Shown: positions 1-5,277 of the stretch, one piece after another
Layout of the letters: the number at the start of each line of letters is the position of its first letter
Numbering within the stretch: the stretch's first letter is position 1
Program-made: the position numbers and the translations under genes
Notes under the pieces: model-generated
The model's input: only the letters and a program-made list of their open reading frames with translations
The model's database searches: none
Told to the model about the DNA's origin: nothing
NCBI GenBank assembly: GCA_947628885.1
Contig: CANRBO010000075.1
Location: forward strand, 1-5,685
Length of the DNA stretch: 5,685 nucleotides
Direction: 5' to 3'
Origin: an uncultured Clostridia bacterium
Lineage (GTDB): Bacteria; Bacillota; Clostridia; TANB77; CAG-508

Positions 1-594
1 TATAACTCTTTGTATCTCGTCATGTCTACCTATTACTGGGTCAAGTTTGCCTTCTTCTGCTCTTTTTGTTAAATCTGTTCCATACTGATTTAATGTTGGA
101 GTAGAGTTAAAACTGCTATATGTTTCTGTTTTTGTAGTTCTTTTTTTATGTTCGGCTTCCTCATTAATTATATTCATAATATCATTATACAAATTTTGTG
201 GATTGGCGTTTAGTTCTAGCAAAATTCTTGCTGCTACACTATCTCCTTCTCTTAATATTCCTATTAAAATATGCTCTGTTCCTATATGTTCACTTCCAAT
301 TCTTCTAGCTTCTATAAAAGCATTTTCAATTACCTTTTTACTTCTTGGTGTGAAACCAATGCTTTCTGGATCATTTATTGGCTCTTCTTCTCCTAATATA
401 TCGATTATTTCTTGTCTTATTAATTCTCCATGGATATTTTGGTTTTCTAAAACTTTGCTTGCGATTCCTGTTCCTTCTTCTGCCAAACCATATAGTATAT
501 GTTCAGAACCAATGTAATCATGTCCAAGTTCTACTGCTAATTCTTGGGCTAATTCAAGAGCTTTTTCTGCTCTTGCTGTAAATTTATAATACAT
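1..594 (-). CDS. clpC: ATP-dependent Clp protease ATP-binding subunit ClpC, N-terminal part (cut by window edge)
   Basis: This is the Hsp100 unfoldase that recognises damaged or arginine-phosphorylated proteins in the cytosol and threads them into ClpP. Only the first 198 codons are visible, and the frame runs open to base 1. Residues 1-145 are the double Clp_N repeat. Each half carries the family signature, IGSEHIL near residue 28 and IGTEHIL near residue 104. Glu31 and Glu107 in these motifs correspond to the two glutamates that hold phosphoarginine in Bacillus ClpC (family knowledge). A polar linker follows, then LTKRAEEGKLDPVIGRHDEI, the standard entry to the first AAA+ domain. Walker A lies beyond the edge. 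The start ATG at 592-594 has an AAGGAAAGG ribosome site just upstream (about 602-611). The gene follows mcsB after 55 bp and is the last visible gene of the ctsR operon. Identity is secure; ClpB and ClpE are less likely given the operon and N-domain sequence. Confidence 0.97.
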   Translation of the reverse strand, partial: MYYKFTARAEKALELAQELAVELGHDYIGSEHILYGLAEEGTGIASKVLENQNIHGELIRQEIIDILGEEEPINDPESIGFTPRSKKVIENAFIEARRIGSEHIGTEHILIGILREGDSVAARILLELNANPQNLYNDIMNIINEEAEHKKRTTKTETYSSFNSTPTLNQYGTDLTKRAEEGKLDPVIGRHDEIQRVI

Positions 595-649
595 ACTAAT
601 ACCTTTCCTTTCTTGCCTTTAAGTCTATTCTTGACCTAAAGCCGTTAAA

Positions 650-1666
650 TTAATCTTCTTTTATAATTTGCTTTACTATATTTGCTCTTTCTATGTCTTG
701 TTCATATACAGAAAGTTTTTTGCCAACTTTGACCTGTACATTTGCACTTTTGGTTTCTAATATCAACTTTGAAATTTTGCTATCATTTAATTCTTTTATA
801 ATTCCTAAGTCTGTTCCAAGTTTTACGCTTGATAAAAGTTCTTGTGCTTCTTCTTCTGATAATTTTCTTGCATTTGAAAGAACTCCATAATCTCTATAAA
901 CTTTATCTTCTAATTCTTCGCCTTTTTTTGCCAAGAATTTTCTTGCTAATCTTTCTTGTTCTATAATTTTTTGAGAAATTAATTTTAAATTTTTAGTAAT
1001 TTCTTTTTCTGTTACTCCTAATGTTTGATTATTTGAGATTTGATAGATGTCTCCTTCGACTTTTGATCCTTCTCCATACAAACCTCTAATGCTCATACCC
1101 AAGTTATTTACTGCATTTAATACTTTTCTTATATTTCCAGTTAAAGATAAAGCTGGTAAATGAGCTAATACTGATATTTTTAAACCTGTTCCTACATTAG
1201 TTGGACAAGCTGTTAAATATCCATATTTTTTGCTTACACTATATGGAATTAAATCTTCAAGTTTTTGATCTATTTCTATTGCTAGATTCATCAAATTTTC
1301 AACATCTAGCCCTGAGCTGAAAACTTGTATTTTTATATGATCTTCTTCATTAACCTGAATACAAATATTTTCTTCATCATTTATAATTATTGCTGTATAA
1401 GGATTTTTTGATTTTGCAAATTCCGGACTAATCAAATGTTTTTCAACTAATACTTCTTTATTTAAGTCATCTATATCTGTCAAATTGATGTATTTCAAAC
1501 CATATCCTAATGCTGGAACTATACTTTTTAATTTTTCGTTTATTGCACTAAGTTGTCCTTCTTTACTCTTTGATACAAAAGGTATGCCTTCAATATTTCT
1601 TGAAAGCCTAACTCTTGAACTAATTATTACATCACTATCTTTACCATTTTGTAAATACCAATTCAT
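650..1666 (-). CDS. mcsB: protein-arginine kinase McsB
   Basis: McsB transfers phosphate from ATP to arginine side chains, marking proteins for ClpC-ClpP and inactivating the CtsR repressor. The 338-residue product has the guanidino-phosphotransferase fold motifs in order. They are SSRVRLSRN (16-24, with ATP-contacting Arg18 and Arg20), NEEDHIKIQ (106-114), the catalytic loop CPTNVGTG with Cys154, and SIRGLYGEGS (192-201, with Arg194 and Glu199). Aligned by motif with arginine kinase, two of the five usual ATP-binding arginines are lysine here: Lys112 in EEDHIK, where the family has EEDHIR or EEDHLR, and Lys163 in GTGLK, usually GTGLR. The C-terminal allosteric phosphoarginine motif RDxxRA reads QDIERA (323-328). 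The protein is a little shorter than Bacillus McsB (about 360). The start ATG overlaps the mcsA stop by one base (TAATG) and has AAAGGAG 11 bases upstream, which implies coupled translation. Catalytic residues are present, so it is probably active, but this is inference. Confidence 0.96.
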   Translation of the reverse strand: MNWYLQNGKDSDVIISSRVRLSRNIEGIPFVSKSKEGQLSAINEKLKSIVPALGYGLKYINLTDIDDLNKEVLVEKHLISPEFAKSKNPYTAIIINDEENICIQVNEEDHIKIQVFSSGLDVENLMNLAIEIDQKLEDLIPYSVSKKYGYLTACPTNVGTGLKISVLAHLPALSLTGNIRKVLNAVNNLGMSIRGLYGEGSKVEGDIYQISNNQTLGVTEKEITKNLKLISQKIIEQERLARKFLAKKGEELEDKVYRDYGVLSNARKLSEEEAQELLSSVKLGTDLGIIKELNDSKISKLILETKSANVQVKVGKKLSVYEQDIERANIVKQIIKED

Positions 1667-2199
1667 TACTTATTCATCTCCTTTAACTCATCTCTTATTT
1701 TAGCAGCATCTTCATAACGTTCTTCTTTTATGGCTTTTTCTAAGTCTCTTTCAAGCATCTTCTTTTTGTCGCTTTCTTTATTTTTTTCTTTGTCTCCACT
1801 GTCCGCTTCTACCGTTATTTTTTCTGCTTTTCCATTTGGCAATCTTCCTATATGTTTTGATGTACCATGTAGATTTTTTAGAAGTGAATCTATCGGATTT
1901 GAAAATACATCATAACATTGGCTACAGCCAAATACTCCTGTGTTTATGAATTCATCATATGTCATACCACAGTTTTTGCATTTTAATTCGTTAGTTTGTA
2001 GCATTGGCATGAACTCTGTTTCAGCATAATCATTGAAAAAGTCTCCTAAAAAACTATTTAGATTAAATGGCAATTCTAAATTATCCATACCTAGCTTTTT
2101 TGCACAATCGCTACAAAGTGCAATCTCCTTTTTAATCCCATTTATAATCTGAGTATATCTAATATTTGCTTCATTTTTTCCACAATTTTGACACAACAT
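1666..2199 (-). CDS. mcsA: McsA, zinc-binding activator of the McsB arginine kinase
   Basis: McsA is the small cytosolic partner that binds and activates McsB and helps modulate CtsR. The 177-residue product has four CxxC pairs (Cys3/6, Cys29/32, Cys74/77, Cys92/95), fitting two treble-clef-like zinc sites of the family. Between the pairs is a hydrophobic, acidic stretch around residues 40-70. The segment HGTSKHIGRLPNG (111-123) is typical of McsA. A lysine/glutamate-rich linker follows, ending in a UVR domain of helix-turn-helix coiled-coil type at about 148-176 (LERDLEKAIKEERYEDAAKI). The start is fixed by an AAGGAGGT ribosome site at 2207-2214, 7 bases from the ATG. The stop shares one base with the mcsB start. 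Unusually, 190 bp separate it from ctsR, much of it tandem repeats, whereas in many Bacillota this gap is short. Length and motif order match the family, and all eight cysteines are intact. Confidence 0.96.
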   Translation of the reverse strand: MLCQNCGKNEANIRYTQIINGIKKEIALCSDCAKKLGMDNLELPFNLNSFLGDFFNDYAETEFMPMLQTNELKCKNCGMTYDEFINTGVFGCSQCYDVFSNPIDSLLKNLHGTSKHIGRLPNGKAEKITVEADSGDKEKNKESDKKKMLERDLEKAIKEERYEDAAKIRDELKEMNK

Positions 2200-2247
2200 C
2201 TTAATTACCTCCTTTAAATTGTGTTAATTTAATTTTAAATTTATTTT

Positions 2248-2423
2248 AATTAATTCGCATTTTCTTAGCATTTTTACTAATATACTTCTATATTAATTAG
2301 TCTGTGCTTTTACACTAAATTAATTAGCATATTCTTATAATATCTGTGTTTACGCCAAATTAAATAGCATATTCTTATAACATCTGTGTTTACACTAAAT
2401 TAATTAACATATTTTTAAATATT
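2248..2423. repeat. about 40-bp tandem repeat duplicating the 3' end of ctsR
   Basis: Three clear copies abut: 2384-2423 (overlapping the ctsR end), 2344-2383, and 2302-2343 (2 bases longer). Each contains a version of AATTAATTAGCATATTCTTA, at 2398, 2358 and 2318, exactly 40 bp apart. A decayed further copy is recognisable at 2248-2267 (18 of 20 matching positions with the 2318 copy). Read on the minus strand, the two downstream copies encode YKNMLFNLA-stop and YKNMLINLV-stop, close to the real CtsR tail IFKNMLINLV-stop. The array therefore most likely grew by repeated duplication of the gene end. It fills most of the gap between ctsR and mcsA. No stable hairpin or terminator is evident in it. 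Confidence 0.85.
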
Positions 2424-2833
2424 TTTGCTCTAAGTTCATCTTTTTCATTTTTGATTGAGCTTAAAACTTTGTCATTTGTTGCACTTTTTAATAATTTAGC
2501 AATTCTTTCATCTATTACATCATAGTCAAGAAAGTTATTAACAAAAATATCAACTTCTTTTGCACTTATTTTATTCCCTATGCTTGTTATTATATGCATT
2601 AGATAATCGCTTTTCGATAAATTTATTTTCTGAATTTTTATGTAGCCTCCTCCACCTCTCTGACTTTCAACATAATAGCCTTGAATTGGCGTAAATCTAG
2701 TTGATATAACGTAATTGATTTGTGAAGGCACGCAATTAAATTGCTCTGCTAAATCATTTCTTTGGATTACCGCTTCGTCATCATCTTGAAACATGCTTTT
2801 TATAAAATCTTCTATTATATCTGATATTCTCAT
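2390..2833 (-). CDS. ctsR: transcriptional repressor CtsR
   Basis: CtsR is the dimeric repressor of class III heat-shock genes (clp genes and this operon). It releases DNA on heating and is inactivated by McsB. The 147-residue product begins MRISDIIEDF, the usual family start. It has the winged helix-turn-helix at about 22-66 (RNDLAEQFNCVPSQINYVIS), then the wing SQRGGGGYIKI. Arg59 and the tetraglycine 60-63 correspond to the DNA-contacting arginine (a reported McsB target) and the thermosensing loop of Bacillus CtsR. The C-terminal half (about 75-147) is the helical dimerisation and McsB-contact domain. The start at 2831-2833 is chosen because AGGAGGTGATG lies directly upstream (AGGAGG at 2841-2846) and because the open frame further upstream runs through leader repeats with no homology. 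The last codons (NMLINLV-stop) lie inside the first copy of a 40-bp tandem repeat. An operator matching its own consensus sits at the promoter, so it is autoregulated. Confidence 0.96.
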   Translation of the reverse strand: MRISDIIEDFIKSMFQDDDEAVIQRNDLAEQFNCVPSQINYVISTRFTPIQGYYVESQRGGGGYIKIQKINLSKSDYLMHIITSIGNKISAKEVDIFVNNFLDYDVIDERIAKLLKSATNDKVLSSIKNEKDELRAKIFKNMLINLV

Positions 2834-2871
2834 TACATCACCTCCTATTGTTTTCTGTGTATGAACTGTCT

Positions 2872-2958
2872 TTGTACGATTTATTCTTATGTAACTTGGC
2901 TTGTATAGTTTATTCTTATATAGCATGTCTTGTATAATTTATTTTTATGTAATCTATT
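2872..2958. repeat. 29-bp tandem triplet in the ctsR leader
   Basis: Three head-to-tail units, 2872-2900, 2901-2929 and 2930-2958, each begin TTGTA and share the core TTTATTCTTATGTA or a close variant. They lie between the inferred transcription start (about 3014) and the ctsR ribosome site, so they would be transcribed as part of a leader of roughly 180 nt. The open frame that extends ctsR upstream is a by-product of these repeats. Function unknown. Confidence 0.8.
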
Positions 2959-2994
2959 CTTTCACATTTTTACACATACAATTCATTTTATTAT

Positions 2995-3017
2995 TTTGAC
3001 TTTGACTTTCTTTGACT
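2995..3017 (-). promoter_or_regulatory. CtsR operator with an extra third heptad
   Basis: On the minus strand the site reads AGTCAAA (3011-3017), spacer GAA, AGTCAAA (3001-3007). This fits the CtsR direct-repeat consensus RGTCAAA-NAN-RGTCAAA exactly. A third GTCAAA (2995-3000) follows with no spacer. The site starts four bases after the -10 box and covers the expected transcription start, which suits autorepression by steric block. This is the only full match I see in the window. Confidence 0.9.
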
Positions 3018-3020
3018 TTT

Positions 3021-3049
3021 ATTATACTACTACATTTTAAAAAATGCAA
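3021..3049 (-). promoter_or_regulatory. sigma-A promoter of the ctsR operon
   Basis: On the minus strand this is a -35 TTGCAT (3044-3049), a 17-bp spacer (3027-3043), and a perfect -10 TATAAT (3021-3026). The start of transcription would fall near 3014, inside the CtsR operator. It is the best promoter in front of ctsR and is correctly oriented to drive ctsR, mcsA, mcsB and clpC. Confidence 0.85.
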
Positions 3050-3091
3050 TAGTTTTTTTATTTTTTTATCCAAAAAATTTAAGTTTAAAAG

Positions 3092-3124
3092 TAAATTCCA
3101 TTTTAATTACAATAATGGAATTTA
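3092..3124. terminator. inverted repeat after dut, possible weak terminator
   Basis: The arms TAAATTCCATT (3092-3102) and AATGGAATTTA (3114-3124) pair perfectly over 11 bp around an 11-base loop. It lies 22 bases beyond the dut stop and just upstream of the ctsR -35 box, where a terminator insulating the two units would be expected. It is AT-rich and lacks an immediate run of T in the dut direction, so termination would be weak at best. A 14-bp direct repeat, AATTTAAGTTTAAA, occurs at 3076-3089 and 3119-3132, the second copy overlapping the right arm. Confidence 0.5.
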
Positions 3125-3146
3125 AGTTTAAACCGAAATCCCATTT

Positions 3147-3608
3147 TTATTTATTAGTTGAACCAAATCCACCTGTTCTTTCGCCCTCTGCTGTGTCATT
3201 ATCTGCAATAAGATATTTTTCAAATATTGCTTGTCCTATTGCATCTCCTTTTTTTATTTCTATATCTTCTTCTTTTATGTTATAAAATGCAAACATAATA
3301 TGTCCGTCATTTTCAACATTTCCATAATAATCAGCATCAACTATCCCGATACTGTTTGCCAAAATTAATCCTTTCTTTTTAGGATTAGAACTTCTGTTGC
3401 ATAATTTCAAATATTCATCTTCTTGCATATATGCTTTTAATCCAGTTTTAATAAGTGTTGGAGCCATACCCTTTTTAAAACTTGGTACAACACAGTCTTC
3501 TGCTGCCTCTATATCATATCCTGCTGAATATTTTGTTTTTCTCACTGGTAAATTGATTCCTTTGTCTTCATATCCCTTTGCAATTTCAAAACCTCTTAAC
3601 TTTTCCAT
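3147..3608 (-). CDS. dut: dUTP diphosphatase (dUTPase), trimeric type
   Basis: This enzyme hydrolyses dUTP to dUMP and pyrophosphate, keeping uracil out of DNA and supplying dUMP for thymidylate synthesis. It is cytosolic and usually a homotrimer with active sites at subunit interfaces. All five family motifs are present in the 153-residue product. They are AGYDIEAAED (29-38), RSSNPKKKG (72-80), GIVDADYYGN (88-97, with the catalytic-site aspartate), GDAIGQAIF (121-129), and the C-terminal arm RTGGFGSTN (144-152). The RSSNPKKKG form of motif 2 is, to my knowledge, common in Bacillota and their phages. The start at 3606-3608 is preferred over an ATG 30 bases upstream because an AAAGG site lies between them and the extra residues (MCPQKGIVFI) are not conserved family sequence. 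The AAAGG is 13 bases from the ATG, a rather long spacing. It stands alone, not in the ctsR operon. A phage origin is possible for this family but nothing around it suggests a prophage. Confidence 0.93.
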   Translation of the reverse strand: MEKLRGFEIAKGYEDKGINLPVRKTKYSAGYDIEAAEDCVVPSFKKGMAPTLIKTGLKAYMQEDEYLKLCNRSSNPKKKGLILANSIGIVDADYYGNVENDGHIMFAFYNIKEEDIEIKKGDAIGQAIFEKYLIADNDTAEGERTGGFGSTNK

Positions 3609-3671
3609 TATAAATACTATTCCTTTCTGAGGGCACACATAGAAAGATTATTTTCTTTCAAACTAATTTCC

Positions 3672-3691
3672 TTATATAATCAATTATATAA
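3672..3691. promoter_or_regulatory. AT-rich dyad upstream of dut
   Basis: Perfect 9-bp arms TTATATAAT and ATTATATAA flank a 2-bp centre. The dyad lies about 65 bp upstream of the dut start and contains a TATAAT on the minus strand, but no good -35 box is correctly spaced from it. A smaller hairpin (GAAAGA/TCTTTC, 3642-3659) and the palindrome TAATCGATTA (3707-3716) are near it. It may be an operator or simply chance symmetry in AT-rich DNA. Confidence 0.3.
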
Positions 3692-3771
3692 AATTCTTTG
3701 CCTATCTAATCGATTAATCCCTCTTTAAATAATTTTTAACTAATAATTTTTTATTCATAGTTCTATTTAAT

Positions 3772-3800
3772 TTAATAACACATCTATTTCATTTTGTAAA
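3772..3800 (-). promoter_or_regulatory. candidate promoter for dut
   Basis: Minus-strand TTTACA (3795-3800), a 17-bp spacer, and TATTAA (3772-3777) form a passable sigma-A promoter pointing at dut. It would give a leader of about 155 nt. The -10 matches only four of six positions, and other AT-rich choices exist nearer the gene. Confidence 0.3.
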
Positions 3801-3810
3801 GTACTTTTAA

Positions 3811-3828
3811 CAATTATGTAAATAATTG
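3811..3828. promoter_or_regulatory. dyad upstream of feoA, candidate operator
   Basis: Perfect inverted arms CAATTAT and ATAATTG are separated by GTAA, 69 bp upstream of the feoA start. The same two arms, separated by three bases, recur upstream of feoB at 5438-5454. A second palindrome, AAAGTACTTT, lies next to it at 3798-3807. The shared position in front of both ferrous-iron genes suggests a site for a metal-responsive repressor. It does not match the Fur, PerR or DtxR consensus that I know. Confidence 0.45.
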
Positions 3829-3841
3829 CATAGTATATTAT

Positions 3842-3871
3842 ATCAAAAACTAATAATGTATCAGTTTTGAT
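3842..3871. promoter_or_regulatory. imperfect inverted repeat in front of feoA
   Basis: ATCAAAAACT (3842-3851) pairs with AGTTTTGAT (3863-3871) apart from one bulged A, around an 11-base loop. It ends about 15 bases before the feoA ribosome site. It could act as an operator or as a leader hairpin. No convincing -35/-10 pair for feoA could be assigned around it. Confidence 0.35.
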
Positions 3872-3896
3872 AGTATAAAACATATAGAGGTGCTAC

Positions 3897-4130
3897 ATGC
3901 TTAGCTTAAATAAATTACCATTAAATCATACAGGTATTGTTCAAAAAATTAAATGTTCTAAAAATCTTGAAAGACGTTTACTTGATTTAGGATTAGTTAG
4001 TGATACACCAATTACTGCTATTTTCAAATCTCCATTAGGAGACCCAACTGCCTATGAATTTAGGGGCAGTATTATTGCCATTAGAAATGATGAAGCAAAA
4101 CAAATATATGTACAGGATCATATTCGTTAG
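3897..4130 (+). CDS. feoA: ferrous iron transport accessory protein FeoA
   Basis: FeoA is a small cytosolic SH3-like protein that works with the FeoB membrane transporter in ferrous iron uptake, probably by contacting FeoB. The 77-residue product is the family's normal size. It contains the characteristic RRLLDLGLVSDTPITAIFKS segment (about 26-45), then SPLGDPTAYEFRGSIIAIR (45-63), the strongly conserved second half of the domain. The start is supported by AGAGGTG six bases upstream of the ATG. There is no signal peptide or membrane segment. In most genomes feoA lies directly before feoB. Here feoB starts about 1.4 kb downstream with an oppositely oriented gene between, so feoA must be transcribed on its own. 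A second feoA is not visible in the gap. A dyad shared with the feoB upstream region suggests the two are still co-regulated. Confidence 0.93.
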   Translation: MLSLNKLPLNHTGIVQKIKCSKNLERRLLDLGLVSDTPITAIFKSPLGDPTAYEFRGSIIAIRNDEAKQIYVQDHIR

Positions 4131-4187
4131 ATTCATTACATTTATTATGTACGAATTGATTATTTACGAAACTTATTTAGTAAACAA

Positions 4188-4214
4188 ATTGAAGTGATTG
4201 ATGTTCACTTCAAT
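4188..4214. terminator. hairpin between convergent feoA and peptidase gene, likely terminator
   Basis: Perfect 10-bp arms ATTGAAGTGA (4188-4197) and TCACTTCAAT (4205-4214) enclose a 7-base loop, TTGATGT. It lies 57 bases after the feoA stop, in the gap between two convergent genes, where a bidirectional terminator is expected. T-rich sequence follows on both sides, but neither has an unbroken U-tract, so strength is uncertain. The rest of 4131-4358 is low-complexity AT-rich sequence with nothing further recognised. Confidence 0.6.
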
Positions 4215-4358
4215 ATGTTTATTTGAGGTTATTTTGGCCTTTCAATTATATTTATTTTAATTTATTTTTCTACTTTTTTCCTAATTCTTTTATACTTTAT
4301 TGCTAATATTTCTTCTAATATCTCATTTCTTATTATTTTATTTTGCTTTACTTCATTT

Positions 4359-5051
4359 CTATTTTTTTAGTTCTTTTTCTGCTTCCTTATAATCAGGCAT
4401 ATATTTTTCAACCATTGCCCAGAACTTTTTAGAGTGATTCATATATTTTAAATGGCAAGTCTCATGTAATACAACATATTCAATTGCTTTTCTACTATAC
4501 ATTACAAGATTTTGATTAATAGTGATTTTTCTATTTGATGAGCAGCTTCCCCATACTGACTTTACTTTTCTTATTCTGTATTCTTCAGGAGCTAGCCCTA
4601 CCATTTTTCTGATTTTTTCAAACGCTTGCTCTACTTCTCTTTCTGCTACCATATAATACATTTTTTCAATCATCTTTTTTATTTGCTCTGTATTATCTTC
4701 ATTTGCATAACTTAAAGGTAATATTACTACTATTTTGCCATTTTCTACGTTAAGTATTGCATTATTTATGTCTTTATAATATAGATTCAAATAATAGCTT
4801 TCTCCAAGAATTTGAAATCTTTCTCCGTCTGCGTATTCTTTAACTTTTCTAGGAGAAACTTTATATTCTTCAAGTTTTCTCATTATCCACTCTTTTTTCT
4901 CTTCAACAACACTTTGGATTTGAGCCGCAGTTGCATACCAAGGTGCTTTAATTAAAACTTCACCATTTTCAATAGTAATGTAAAAATTCTTGATTTTTGC
5001 TTTGTTTACTGTGTATGCAATTGTCTTATTTAAATACTTCATTTTCTTCAT
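4359..5051 (-). CDS. YgjP/SprT-type zinc metallopeptidase (M48-like, DUF45 family)
   Basis: This is a probable zinc-dependent peptidase of the YgjP-like family (DUF45), whose substrates are generally unknown. The 230-residue product ends in the diagnostic block. WGSCSSNRKITIN begins at 167, followed by VVLHETCHLKYMNHSKKFW (193-211). His196, Glu197 and His200 form the HExxH zinc and catalytic motif, and His206 in NHS is the likely third ligand. The N-terminal half (about 10-110) is the family's beta-rich part with KIKNFYITIENGEVLIKAPW. It has no signal peptide or membrane segment, so it is likely cytosolic. An ATG four codons upstream (5063) abuts the AGAAAGGG ribosome site too closely, so the ATG at 5049-5051, 12 bases from it, is preferred. 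The alternative adds only MRLI. It lies between feoA and feoB on the opposite strand. No functional link to iron transport is known to me, and the placement may be an insertion. Confidence 0.88.
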   Translation of the reverse strand: MKKMKYLNKTIAYTVNKAKIKNFYITIENGEVLIKAPWYATAAQIQSVVEEKKEWIMRKLEEYKVSPRKVKEYADGERFQILGESYYLNLYYKDINNAILNVENGKIVVILPLSYANEDNTEQIKKMIEKMYYMVAEREVEQAFEKIRKMVGLAPEEYRIRKVKSVWGSCSSNRKITINQNLVMYSRKAIEYVVLHETCHLKYMNHSKKFWAMVEKYMPDYKEAEKELKK

Positions 5052-5277
5052 AATTAATCTCATCCCTTTCTAAGGCACAAATCTAGTTGGAAAAGAATTA
5101 AATTTTGTAATTATTTTTCAGCCTTTACATTACTCCTTTCCAAAGTGCTTAACCTTATTACGTTACTTTAAATATAATGTTTGCTAAGCAGTTGTGTTGG
5201 CTTTTTATCTGTATTTTTAAGTTTTTAGTATTATGTCATCTCCGTATGTTTGTTCTTAAAACTTCTGTTCGATTTTT

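Noticed and set aside
203..581. Plus-strand frames opposite clpC, and similar ones opposite mcsB, mcsA and dut
   Set aside because: They are antisense shadows of well-supported genes, with no ribosome sites and no recognisable protein motifs.
630..636. CTTGACC before clpC as a second CtsR site
   Set aside because: It is a single imperfect heptad without its direct-repeat partner, so it does not meet the CtsR box consensus.
2200..2389. Internal promoter or terminator between ctsR and mcsA
   Set aside because: No -35/-10 pair of normal spacing and no GC-bearing hairpin with a U-tract is visible; the gap is explained by the repeat array and AT-rich sequence.
2302..2423. CRISPR array (also considered for 2872-2958 and 5345-5452)
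   Set aside because: All three arrays are contiguous tandem repeats with no unique spacers between units and no cas genes nearby.
2834..2926. Longer CtsR with 31 extra N-terminal residues starting near 2926
   Set aside because: The extra residues come from the 29-bp leader repeats and are not family sequence. The internal ATG at 2831-2833 has a near-perfect AGGAGGTGATG site and gives the usual MRISD start and length.
3609..3638. Longer dUTPase starting at 3638
   Set aside because: The upstream ATG has no ribosome site, and the added MCPQKGIVFI is not part of the family. An AAAGG site lies inside that stretch and serves the ATG at 3608.
5064..5250. Riboswitch, T-box or small RNA in the peptidase leader
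   Set aside because: I could not find the conserved core of any class I know (preQ1, SAM, c-di-GMP, T-box). A weak stem with GGC and TTTTT on the plus strand near 5190-5215 has only about five pairs.
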